DNA from: 20CM-2-55-15 sp963738025 | GTDB taxonomy: Bacteria; Acidobacteriota; Terriglobia; 20CM-2-55-15 | Direction of reading: 5' to 3' | Length of the DNA stretch: 64,000 nt | NCBI GenBank assembly: GCA_963738025.1 | Contig: CAVTWA010000005.1 | Span: forward strand, 186,001-250,000 | In this document: positions 54,753 to 62,893 of the stretch, piece by piece | How the letters are laid out: every line of letters begins with the position of its first letter | Position numbering within the stretch: the stretch's first letter is position 1 | Position numbers and translations under genes: made by a program | Notes under the pieces: generated by a model | What the model was told of the DNA's origin: nothing | The model's input: only the letters and a program-made list of their open reading frames with translations | The model's database searches: none

Positions 54753-55328
54753 ATGATGGAGCTAAAGCAGCCGTGCCTAAACATCCAGACGAAAGTTACG
54801 TTTCGAAATATAAAAACAAATAGGCCGTATTCATTGGTGAAAGCTAATGAAGTCGTGGCTTCAGACAATACGTTTCAGACCATCCAGTCCATTTGCAACG
54901 AACCAGAAATCTACGATTTTCTGTTTAGGTCGAGCCTAGCCGGGCAGCCCTATCCGCTGGAAAAAGCTGAAAGCCTCCTAAATTGGGCTGCCAAGGGATG
55001 GAGAGAATCTACTCATTTTGTCTTTCTGATTATTAATGTCCAAGGGGATGTCTGCGGCGCTGTCGAAATTAAGTCGAATTCTCTTTCTCGCGCTGAAATT
55101 GGCTACTGGGCCTCAAAAACTCATTCCGGAATCATGTCACCTGCCGTAACAGTTCTCTTAGAGATTGCGAAAGAAATGGGGTTTAGGAGTTTGTTTGCTT
55201 TTGTGAAAAAGGCAAACACTAGATCCATCGGAGTCCTTGAGCGAAATCACTTCAGGCGAGAACTTATCGAAGACCTGAGTAAGGGCGAGGCACGACTCGA
55301 ATTCACTCGCATACTGCAGGCAGTCTAA
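54753..55328 (+). CDS. GNAT-family N-acetyltransferase, AT-rich, probably transferred
   Basis: A 191-residue acetyltransferase of the RimJ/RimL type: EIYDFLFRSSLAGQPYPLEK, FLIINVQGDVCGAVEIKSNS and LSRAEIGYWASKTHSGIMSP carry the GNAT beta4-alpha3 core, with NTRSIGVLERNHFRRE as the usual end. Codons are clearly more AT-rich than in neighbouring genes. It lies next to a minisatellite and a long repeat, a likely insertion zone. Its 3' end overlaps, antisense, the truncated secreted ORF at 55158-55487. The acceptor is unknown. Confidence 0.85.
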   Translation: MMELKQPCLNIQTKVTFRNIKTNRPYSLVKANEVVASDNTFQTIQSICNEPEIYDFLFRSSLAGQPYPLEKAESLLNWAAKGWRESTHFVFLIINVQGDVCGAVEIKSNSLSRAEIGYWASKTHSGIMSPAVTVLLEIAKEMGFRSLFAFVKKANTRSIGVLERNHFRRELIEDLSKGEARLEFTRILQAV

Positions 55329-55487
55329 ACCACTTGTTCCCGCTGCAGAGAGTTGACATACGCGTGATGTCGGCGCGTCCGGCAGACGAAGTCCATCCGG
55401 CTCATCCAGTGCCGCGCTGACGGGCCAACCCCCCAGCATCAGTCCAACGAACAAAAGAAGTACGATCAGCCATTTTTGAGTACGCAT
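55158..55487 (-). pseudogene. possible truncated gene for a secreted protein
   Basis: A 109-codon frame starting MRTQKWLIVLLLFVGLMLGG with a plausible signal peptide (cleavage near VSAAL). The first ~50 codons lie outside the acetyltransferase gene; the rest runs antisense to its 3' end and looks unrelated to a protein. The most likely reading is a gene whose 3' part was replaced when the acetyltransferase arrived; a chance ORF is possible. Confidence 0.3.
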
Positions 55488-55689
55488 TAAAACCGTCTCG
55501 CAACCTTCAAGACCTCAATATAGGAGTGCAGTATCTCTGGCGTCAGCCGTTACGTTTGGAGTCATGCAAAGAAATAGGGTGACTCGATGACCTGGCGGAT
55601 ATCGTTCCCGGCAAACCGCAGTCGTCCGCTTCCAGTTTCTTTTGCCGCTAAATGTCGGATCCAAGGTGACGGGATTATATGAAAGGAAT

Positions 55690-56150
55690 TTGCAAGGAAG
55701 CCGGGCTTTTTTCAAAAACCTGCTACGAATTTGCAAGGAAGCTGGCTTATTTCAAAAAAGCTGGCACGAAATGACAAGGAAGCTGGTTATTTCGAAAAAC
55801 CTGACACGAAATCGCAAGGAAGCCGGCTTTTTTCAAGAAACCTGGCACGAAATGGCAAGGAAGCTGGGTTATTTCAAGAAACCTGGCACGAATTGGCAAG
55901 GAAGCCGGCTTATTTCGAAAAACCTGACACGAAATGGCAAGGAAGCTGAGTTATTTCAAAAAAGCTGGCACGAATTCGCAAGGAAGCCGGCTTATTTCAA
56001 AAAAGCTGGCACGAAATGGCAAGGTAGCTGGCTTATTTCAAAAAACCTGACACGAATTTGCAAGGAAGCCCGGTTTTTTCAAAAAACACGACACGAATTT
56101 GCAGGGAAGCTGGCTTTTTTCAGAAAACAGGGGACGAACTTATAAGGAAG
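55690..56150. repeat. 41-bp minisatellite, about 11 tandem copies
   Basis: Units start at caaggaag: 55693, 55734, 55775, 55815, 55856, 55897, 55938, 55979, 56020, 56061, 56102 and 56143, i.e. a 41-base period with one 40-base unit. The unit reads about caaggaagccggcttatttc, then aaaaaagctggcacgaaatgg, and varies in a few positions. 41 is not a multiple of 3, yet ORFs of 167 codons (55642-56145) and 72 codons (55731-55949) remain open through it in different frames. Not CRISPR: there are no spacers. The surrounding 55488-55690 shows no gene. Confidence 0.95.
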
Positions 56151-56189
56151 CCAGCTTCCAGGAAAATCAGCCGACTCTTTTCGCCAATT

Positions 56190-56775
56190 AAGCTTAGCGC
56201 GGCTACGCCGCAACCGAAACATAAGACTCGCAGTAGTTGACACGCAAATGCTGTGAGGGAGCGAACTCCCCGCCTAAGTTAGGCGGGGATGCCCTCGCGC
56301 AGCGAGGCCGGGGCGGGGCGGAGCGCGAGCCCGACAGGGCGAAGCCTAAATATCTGTTCAAAGTTCGCGCGCAGCGCGTTCCTTGTGAATATTCGCGTAG
56401 CGCACCGATTAGAACAAGGGATCGCTTCGCGGAAATTCATATGGAACGCGCTGCGCGCGAACTTTGAACAGACCGCCCCACCTTCGCTGCGCGAAGGATC
56501 CCCGCCTGACTCAGGCGGGGACTTCCCCCATTTCGACATCCTGCCGAAAAATCAACTTCGACAAACCAGATCCGCTTGTCGCCAAACCTGGGACGACAAC
56601 CAACTCTCGTGATACTCGTAGTGCCGATGCCGTCTTAGGCGCCATATTGAGCGCCCTTATATCGTCTGGTGCGATCCTTCTTTCGGCTCATCGCTCAACG
56701 AGCGATTTACGAATCCGGCGCAACAAAAGCGACCGGATACGGCGGTCCCAACACACCGCCAACGGTCATAACCGG
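56190..56775. repeat. long structured repeat, family C (copy L2)
   Basis: About 585 bases corresponding to 51334-51901 in the same order and orientation, including ccccgcctaagttaggcgggg, the gttcaaagttcgcgcgcagc arm with its complement, ccccgcctgactcaggcgggg, and the tail gcaacaaaagcgaccggata. The loop of the long stem differs from L1. It sits between the minisatellite and the IorB gene; no credible ORF. Confidence 0.85.
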
Positions 56776-56860
56776 AGCTACAAACCCAGCGAAACGTGGG
56801 TAACGGATTTTGTCGTCTCCGTCCGAAAACCGTGTTAAAAACTAAAAACCTACTAGTTCC

Positions 56861-59083
56861 TTATTTCTTCCTGAGGGCATCGAGGACACGCTTCGGAGTC
56901 AGCGGATACTCCTGCAGGCGAACACCGGTTGCGTCGAAGAAGGCATTGGCGATCGCGGCGGCTGCGCCCGCCATCACTTCTTCGCCGGCTCCCGTCGAGC
57001 GCTCGTTCAGCCGTTGTACGACGACAGGCGTGACGGCCGGACATTCTTCAAACCGGAGGATCGGATAAGTGTTCCAGTCCAGGCTCGTCACCCCCGTTGT
57101 GTTGAAGAGGACTTCCTCTTTCAACATGCGGCTGACGGTCTGAACCAATTGCCCGCTGATCTGATTTTCGATGTTGCCGGGATTCACCGCGAGACCGGCA
57201 TCGATCGCGCCGTACATGTGTTTCGCGCGGACCACACCCGTATCTTTATTAACTTCAATTTCTGCAACGGCCGCTCCATAAGAAGCCAGATGTGTGCCGA
57301 TCCCGATACCCCGGCCGGTGACTGTTCTGGCATTTGACAGATTCGCGGCCGCAAGGCGCGGCGACCATTTCGCCGCCTCCGCCACGGCGTTCAGCACTCC
57401 CAGCCACCGCTCGTCCTTGATGTTCTGGCGGCGAAAAATATAGGGATCAATCTTTGCAAGGTATGCGAGCTGATCGATGGCCTGTTCCGAAGTGAACGAG
57501 AAAGACAGATCCAGGGGTGAGCGCAGCCATGCTCCTTTGAGATAGCCGGAGCCGGGCACCCGGTGATTGACCAGCTTCAAGTTGGGGACGTCGTACATCG
57601 AGCCGAGATTTAGAGGGCTGACTTGCTGGGCAGCGGAACCATCCCGCTCGGCGGCGGCTATTCCTGTCAATTGAGCCGAGGTCTCGACGTTACTCCAATT
57701 GTGCTGCCAGCCGTGGTATTCGTACGCGATGATTCTGCCGGCGGCGTCCGCTGCGGCCCGCACCTCGCCGAGGTGCGAGGGTCCATAATTGTCCCAGCCA
57801 TGCTCGTCCCATCGCATGAACTGCAGGCGAACGGGTTTTCCCGCAATCTGCGACATGATGGCTGCTGCTTGAGCGACATCATCCTGACAGCCGTGGCCGT
57901 AATTGCTCGCTCCCTCCTGATACCGTACCTGGATTTTTTCGGCGTTCAGCCCGAGCACTCGAGCAAGGCTTGTGCGCGTGCCATAAATGTCCTGAGTGGT
58001 TGATATGACGAGCGCGGAGTCCGGCTTTACATCCGCAATTGCGCAGTTCGGACTGAACGGCGCGTGCATCTGATACGGCCCGCGGCCGGTCAGAGAGACA
58101 ACGTGCGGTGCACCGGAGGCGGCGTTTGCGACGTCTCCTTTCTCCTGAACAACGCGATCCTGAGTCCCTGCAGAACGCATTTGTTCGTGCATCCGGGCGT
58201 TGCCCGGCAGCGCCGGCCGTATATCCCATTGGACTTTCAACTGTCGAGCCGCCCGAATGGCCTCCCACTCGTTATCCGCCACAACCCCAAGGAAGTCTGC
58301 CCGGCGGACCAGGCGAGCGCCGGGGATATTCCGGATCGAGTTCTCGTCGATGCTCAACACCTTTGCGCCTGCGCCATAAGCGCCCTGGCCGCGGGGTCGC
58401 ACCACACGGCCGTGCAGCATGCCAGCGAGCCGGACGTGTTGCATGTAGATATGCGTGCCTTGGACCTTTTCCGGAATATCCCGTCGCGGCACCGCCGCAC
58501 CGATCAGTTTGTAGCTGGATGCGGCTTTCAGGGGGGCAGATCCTGTGAATGCGACGTTAAATGTCCTGTCTCCAATGAGGTCGCCGTAGGTCGCAGACTG
58601 TGCTGGATTTCCAGCAATGGAAACCACTCCTTTCGAGACACTGAGGCGTTCAACGGGAGCATTGAACCGCTTCGCAGCCAGTTGAAGGAGTGCAAGGCGC
58701 GTTTCTGCGGCAGCTGTACGGATTTGTGGCGAGCCTCGATTAATAGCGGCGCTCGAATACGTCCCGCCCTGGTTGGGCGTCACGTTCGTGTCGAGTTGAA
58801 CGGATCGAACCTGGTTCATGTCCAGGTCCAGTTCGTCGGCGGCGACTTGCAGCAGCGCAGTTGAGGCGCCCTGCCCCAGTTCCGCAAAGCCGATATAGAC
58901 AGTAGCTGTATTGTCGGAATGAATCGCCAGCCAGGTGTCGATCTGCCTCGGGTCCAGCGAACGAGGGGACGAGGGGCCTGACCCCCTTTGCCCGTTCTGT
59001 TGCTGTCCGTCGAGTTCATTTCCGAGACTGAACCCGATGACGAGACCTCCGCCTGCTTTCAGGAAATCACGCCGGCTGCTCAT
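56861..59083 (-). CDS. IorB-like molybdopterin-binding oxidoreductase subunit (xanthine dehydrogenase family), Tat-exported
   Basis: ATG at 59083 overlaps the stop of the 2Fe-2S subunit (ATGA). The 740-residue protein starts with a twin-arginine signal (MSSRRDFLKAGGGLVIGFSL). Typical elements are FAELGQGASTALLQVAADEL, VRRADFLGVVADNEWEAIRA, MRWDEHGWDNYGPSHLGEVR, the long P-G-S-GYLKGAWLRSP segment and the C-terminal NERSTGAGEEVMAG-type active-site Glu region. IorAB enzymes hydroxylate N-heteroaromatics or oxidise aldehydes in the periplasm. An upstream open frame to 59260 is only overlap with the small subunit. A partial copy of its 3' end is at 27349-27504. Confidence 0.9.
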   Translation of the reverse strand: MSSRRDFLKAGGGLVIGFSLGNELDGQQQNGQRGSGPSSPRSLDPRQIDTWLAIHSDNTATVYIGFAELGQGASTALLQVAADELDLDMNQVRSVQLDTNVTPNQGGTYSSAAINRGSPQIRTAAAETRLALLQLAAKRFNAPVERLSVSKGVVSIAGNPAQSATYGDLIGDRTFNVAFTGSAPLKAASSYKLIGAAVPRRDIPEKVQGTHIYMQHVRLAGMLHGRVVRPRGQGAYGAGAKVLSIDENSIRNIPGARLVRRADFLGVVADNEWEAIRAARQLKVQWDIRPALPGNARMHEQMRSAGTQDRVVQEKGDVANAASGAPHVVSLTGRGPYQMHAPFSPNCAIADVKPDSALVISTTQDIYGTRTSLARVLGLNAEKIQVRYQEGASNYGHGCQDDVAQAAAIMSQIAGKPVRLQFMRWDEHGWDNYGPSHLGEVRAAADAAGRIIAYEYHGWQHNWSNVETSAQLTGIAAAERDGSAAQQVSPLNLGSMYDVPNLKLVNHRVPGSGYLKGAWLRSPLDLSFSFTSEQAIDQLAYLAKIDPYIFRRQNIKDERWLGVLNAVAEAAKWSPRLAAANLSNARTVTGRGIGIGTHLASYGAAVAEIEVNKDTGVVRAKHMYGAIDAGLAVNPGNIENQISGQLVQTVSRMLKEEVLFNTTGVTSLDWNTYPILRFEECPAVTPVVVQRLNERSTGAGEEVMAGAAAAIANAFFDATGVRLQEYPLTPKRVLDALRKK

Positions 59084-59586
59084 TTCGCGGCCCTCATTGC
59101 CAGAGCGGCACGTTGGATTGCCTTCAGCACTCGTGGATAGGTGCCACAGCGGCACAGATGACCGTTCATTGCCGAGCGGATTTCCGCCTCGGTCGGTTGT
59201 GCATTTTTCGCGAGAAGTTCGGAAGCCTTCACGATCATGCCGTTGAAGCAATAGCCGCATTGAAGGGCTTGTTCATCGATCATCGCCTGCTGTACCGGGT
59301 GCAGGTCGGGAATCCTGGGGAGTTTCTTTTGCGCGGCGTACCAGGCCGGGATGCCTTCCAGCGTTGTTATCGATTTTCCGCCAACCGATGAAACCGGAGT
59401 CATACACGATCGAGTCTCGACTCCGTTGATCAGCACCGAGCATGAACCGCATTGTCCTAACCCGCAACCAAATCGCGGCCCCTGCAGGTTGAGATCGTTG
59501 GACAGAACGTAGAGCAGCGGCATATCCGCGGGTGCGGAGACTGTCCGCATCTGCTCGTTGACCCTGATCTTGTAGTCGCTTGCCAT
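59080..59586 (-). CDS. IorA-like 2Fe-2S subunit of molybdenum hydroxylase
   Basis: A 168-residue protein with a plant-type 2Fe-2S site (FGCGLGQCGSCSVLINGVET) and a second cluster site (LQCGYCFNGMIVKASE, NGHLCRCGTYPRVLKAIQRA). The length is normal for small subunits of the xanthine oxidase family. It passes electrons from the Mo subunit to an acceptor, probably a cytochrome c. It is transcribed divergently from the YVTN-propeller cytochrome with a palindromic repeat between. Confidence 0.92.
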   Translation of the reverse strand: MASDYKIRVNEQMRTVSAPADMPLLYVLSNDLNLQGPRFGCGLGQCGSCSVLINGVETRSCMTPVSSVGGKSITTLEGIPAWYAAQKKLPRIPDLHPVQQAMIDEQALQCGYCFNGMIVKASELLAKNAQPTEAEIRSAMNGHLCRCGTYPRVLKAIQRAALAMRAAK

Positions 59587-59621
59587 CGCGGCCTCCGGAG
59601 CGCCCTGAAATACTGCGAAGA

Positions 59622-59700
59622 AGATTAGTCACAAAAAGGCACATCAGGCACAAAAAAGATTTCACCTTTGTGCCTGATGTGCCTTTTTGTGACTAATCTC
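59622..59700. repeat. palindromic repeat, family D (copy 1)
   Basis: An inverted repeat with arms agattagtcacaaaaaggca and acatcaggcac; the far arm is gtgcctgatgtgcctttttg tgactaatctc. It separates the IorAB gene pair from the propeller cytochrome gene. Copy 2 is at 62901-62982. It lies just 5' of the plus promoter at 59713. Confidence 0.9.
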
Positions 59701-59712
59701 CCCCTGAAGAAC

Positions 59713-59718
59713 TATAAT
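59713..59718 (+). promoter_or_regulatory. -10 box before propeller cytochrome gene
   Basis: TATAAT at 59713-59718, 26 bases before ATG 59744; a TTGTGA in the palindrome (59687-59692) is the nearest -35 candidate, but its 20-base spacing is long. A GGGGGAA ribosome site precedes the ATG. Confidence 0.4.
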
Positions 59719-59743
59719 CCGGCGAAAAAGGGGGAACAGCTTC

Positions 59744-61114
59744 ATGCCACTCTTAGCCTTGTTGCCTGTCATCACTGCGCTGCTCGTTCAGCAGCCGGCC
59801 GCGCCGCCGTCGCTGGATTTTGAATATTTCAAAGCGCACATCCAGCCGATCTTCACCACCAAACGTGTAGGTCATGCGCGATGCGTTTCGTGTCACGCTT
59901 CGGGAACGCCGATGCGTCTGCAGCCGCTTCCCCAGGGCAGCGCTACCTGGAACGATGAAGACTCGCGCAAGAATTTCGATGTCATCAGGGCCAGAGTTGT
60001 CGCGGGCAATCCGCTGAAGAGCAAGTTGCTGACTCACCCCCTGGCGCAGCAGGCAGGTGGAGACCCCGGGCACGATGGCGGAAAGCATTGGGCGTCGCAA
60101 GACGACCCGGAGTGGCAGATGCTGGCGGCCTGGGTCCGGGGTGACACGCGCACGACGACACCTCCGCCTAAGAATGTCCGGATCATCCAGACCAACAGCG
60201 CTGGGGACAATGTGGACATTATCGATCCTGTCACCAATAAGGTTGTTGGATCGATCGCCGGCATTGAAGTCAATCACGGTGCTGCCGCAGCACCCGACGG
60301 AACCCGTTTGTACGTCAGCAACGAAGCCGACAGCACGCTCGACGTGGTCGATACCAAAACACTTCGAGTGACCAGCAAGATTCCGCTAAGCGGTCATCCC
60401 AACAACATTTCCATCAGCAAGGATGGAAAGCGAGTCTATGTTTCGATTGCAGTTGCTCCCGGGACCGTCGATGTCATCGATACCGCTTCGCTGCAGCGCG
60501 TGAAAGGAATTCCGATCAAAGGCGCCGTGCACAATACTTACGTGACGCCCGATGGCAAATACGTCGTCGCCGGCTCTGTCGCCGGGAAAACAATGACCAT
60601 CATCGATGTTCAAACCGAACAGCCCGTATGGACCATGGATTTCGATCTGGGTGTCCGCCCCCTCGCGTTCGAACGCAATGCAGACGGTTCCACCAGGCGC
60701 GTCTTCGTCCAACTCTCCGGGTTCAATGGATTCGCAGTAGTTGATTTCGCAACCCACAAGGAACTGAACCGTATCGAGCTGCCGAAAATCGCAGCAGGGA
60801 AGCAGCCTGTTCTCGAAGGCGGTAACGAATCGCATGGTATGGCGGTCACTTCCGATGGAAAGATGCTTGTCGTGAACAGCCGGCTCAACAGCGCCGTTTA
60901 TGCTTACTCGCTTCCGGATTTGAAACTCATTGGCTCCGCCGATGTCGGGAGAGCTCCGGATTGGGTCACCCTGACGCCGGACGGTAAGGCCGCTTATGTA
61001 GCAAATGCCGGATCGAATTACGTGTCCGTCGTCGATCTCAAGGCGATGAAAGAAACCACACGCATTCCAGTAGGACAGGTTCCGAAACGAAACATCACCG
61101 CGCTATTGCCATAA
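59744..61114 (+). CDS. exported cytochrome c / YVTN beta-propeller protein
   Basis: A 456-residue protein with a signal peptide (MPLLALLPVITALLVQQPAA), one heme site CVSCH (47-51) in a short cytochrome-like domain, then seven or so YVTN-type blades (DPVTNKVVGSIAGIEV, EADSTLDVVDTKTLRVTSKI, VYVSIAVAPGTVDVIDTASL, GRAPDWVTLTPDGKAAYVAN) that end VVDLKAMKETTRIPV. Such propellers bind ligands or act as scaffolds in the periplasm. With IorAB divergent and a tannase-like gene downstream it may take electrons from the oxidation of aromatic compounds. No terminator; a repeat element follows. Confidence 0.85.
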   Translation: MPLLALLPVITALLVQQPAAPPSLDFEYFKAHIQPIFTTKRVGHARCVSCHASGTPMRLQPLPQGSATWNDEDSRKNFDVIRARVVAGNPLKSKLLTHPLAQQAGGDPGHDGGKHWASQDDPEWQMLAAWVRGDTRTTTPPPKNVRIIQTNSAGDNVDIIDPVTNKVVGSIAGIEVNHGAAAAPDGTRLYVSNEADSTLDVVDTKTLRVTSKIPLSGHPNNISISKDGKRVYVSIAVAPGTVDVIDTASLQRVKGIPIKGAVHNTYVTPDGKYVVAGSVAGKTMTIIDVQTEQPVWTMDFDLGVRPLAFERNADGSTRRVFVQLSGFNGFAVVDFATHKELNRIELPKIAAGKQPVLEGGNESHGMAVTSDGKMLVVNSRLNSAVYAYSLPDLKLIGSADVGRAPDWVTLTPDGKAAYVANAGSNYVSVVDLKAMKETTRIPVGQVPKRNITALLP

Positions 61115-61117
61115 ACC

Positions 61118-61357
61118 TTGTAGGGGCGGTCTATGACCATACGTGTCCAAGACAGAATGGACGAGTAAAGGTTTGAATGTAGTGGATGCGATGTAAACCT
61201 GGTTTGGCTGTCAAGCTGTTGGAGCAGTCCCCGCCTTACTAAGGCGGGGACTGTGGCCACTCATCGCTAGATCGGTTTCTATTTTCGACAGCTGTGGTCT
61301 ATGACCGCCCACTGACGTCTTTGGGAAATCGCGGGCGGTCATAGACCGCCCCTACAA
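61118..61357. repeat. MITE-like element with 21-bp perfect terminal inverted repeats
   Basis: The ends are ttgtaggggcggtctatgacc (61118-61138) and its exact reverse complement (61337-61357), 240 bases apart. Inside is the hairpin ccccgccttactaaggcgggg, as in family C elements. The sequence next to the left end (ggtctatgaccatacgtgtc) is, in reverse complement, like the right edge of the element at 47270-47625. No ORF. It fills the gap between the propeller cytochrome and the tannase-like gene. Confidence 0.85.
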
Positions 61358-61369
61358 TACGGAGGAATC

Positions 61370-62893
61370 ATGATTAGCAGTTTTGCATTAGTACTCATGG
61401 GAGCGATGGCGGCGACGCCATGCGAGAATTTGAAAACCGTCGAATTGAAGCAAGCCACAATCACGGCCGCCGACTTCGTTCCTGAGGGGCCGGCTCCGGC
61501 GCGCGGCGGTGGTGGTGGCGGAGCGCGCGGCGCCCGAGGCGGCGCTGCGCGTGGCGCTGCGCCCGCAGCTCCGGCCGCGCCGGCTCAACCGCCGGCGATG
61601 ATCCCTGCGCATTGTCGCGTTCAAATGGTTCTCAAGCCGACTGCCGACTCCTTGATCAATATGGAGCTGTGGTTACCGCCGGCTGAGAAGTGGAACGGTA
61701 AGTTCATGGGTGTCGGGAATGGCGGATTTGCCGGTTCCATCCAGGGGCTGGGTAACGATATGCCTCAAGCCTTGCGGCTGGGGTACGCCACCGCCGGAAC
61801 CGACACCGGCCATCAGGAGCAGGGTGGCAACTGGGCTATTGGTCATCCCGAAAAGATGATCGATTTCGGTTACCGCTCAACCCACGAGATGACGCTCAAG
61901 GGCAAAGAACTGGTCAAAATTTTCTATGATCAGAGCGCGAAATACGCTTACTTCAAAGGCTGCTCCACCGGAGGCCGCATGGCTCTGATGGAAGCACAGC
62001 GATATCCCGAAGACTATGATGGCATCATTGCAGGCTCGCTGGCGAACCGGCACATTCACATGTGGACAGCAGGCGTCGCCCGCAGTATCGAGTTGTCGCG
62101 CCATCCCGAGGAGAGCCTTCCCGCCGAGAAGGCGACGCTGGTGAATCAGACGGTCATGAACACCTGCGACACACTCAAGGAAGGATTTCTAAACAATCCG
62201 GGTGAGTGCAAGGTCGACTTTTCCAAACTGCTCTGTGCTGCCGGTAAGGACGACAATACATGTCTCACGGCGCCGCAGTTGAAAACCGTGAATACTTATT
62301 ATGGTGGATTGAAGAACTCCAAAGGCGAATTGATCTTTTCGGGGCAAGCACTCGGTAATCCTATCGGGGCACAACGCGCGACGAACCAATCTCCTGGCGG
62401 GACCTTCGATATCGTTCGCATCGCGTTCAACGATCCGAACCTGGACTGGCAGAAATTCGACCTCGACCGGGACATGCCGCTCATCGATAAACAGCTCAGC
62501 TATGTGGACTCGGTTAATCCCGATCTCGGCAAATTCAAATCGAAAGGCGGAAAGCTGCTGCTGACGCATGGCTGGTCCGATACCACCATCACACCGGAGA
62601 CGACGATCTGGTACTACGACTCCGTCCTGAACAAGATGGGCAAGAATCAAAGCAACTGGATGCGTCTGTTCATGGTTCCGGGCATGGCCCATTGCGGCGG
62701 CGGTCCGGGCATAAACACGTTTGACTCCATCGGCACACTTGAAAAGTGGGTGGAAAAGGGAGTCGCTCCCGAGCAAATGATGGGGACCGGTGCGCAAGGC
62801 ACTCTCACCCGTCCTCTTTGTCCCTATCCGCAAGCGGCGCAGTATAAAGGGACCGGAGATTTAAAGGACGCAGCGAACTGGGTGTGCAAGTAA
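61370..62893 (+). CDS. tannase/feruloyl-esterase family alpha/beta hydrolase, exported
   Basis: A 507-residue protein with a signal peptide (MISSFALVLMGAMAATP). A Gly/Ala/Arg/Pro-rich insert lies at about residues 46-82 (ARGGGGGGARGARGG), followed by the catalytic domain: VGNGGFAGSIQGLG, TDTGHQEQGGNWAIG, nucleophile in FKGCSTGGRMALMEAQRYPE, acid in THGWSDTTITPE, and PGMAHCGGGPG with the His-Cys pair. Tannase/FaeB enzymes hydrolyse galloyl or feruloyl esters. An AGGAGG-like site (acggaggaatc) precedes ATG 61370, right after the MITE-like element. Its last codons overlap the start of the next gene. Confidence 0.9.
   Translation: MISSFALVLMGAMAATPCENLKTVELKQATITAADFVPEGPAPARGGGGGGARGARGGAARGAAPAAPAAPAQPPAMIPAHCRVQMVLKPTADSLINMELWLPPAEKWNGKFMGVGNGGFAGSIQGLGNDMPQALRLGYATAGTDTGHQEQGGNWAIGHPEKMIDFGYRSTHEMTLKGKELVKIFYDQSAKYAYFKGCSTGGRMALMEAQRYPEDYDGIIAGSLANRHIHMWTAGVARSIELSRHPEESLPAEKATLVNQTVMNTCDTLKEGFLNNPGECKVDFSKLLCAAGKDDNTCLTAPQLKTVNTYYGGLKNSKGELIFSGQALGNPIGAQRATNQSPGGTFDIVRIAFNDPNLDWQKFDLDRDMPLIDKQLSYVDSVNPDLGKFKSKGGKLLLTHGWSDTTITPETTIWYYDSVLNKMGKNQSNWMRLFMVPGMAHCGGGPGINTFDSIGTLEKWVEKGVAPEQMMGTGAQGTLTRPLCPYPQAAQYKGTGDLKDAANWVCK

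Noticed and set aside
55642..56145. 167-codon ORF through the minisatellite as a normal gene
   Set aside because: No ribosome site, no domain, and openness in several frames follows from the repeat unit; kept only as a finding.
55690..56150. Regular repeats that could be taken for a CRISPR array
   Set aside because: The 41-base units are directly joined without unique spacers and there are no cas genes nearby; it is a minisatellite.
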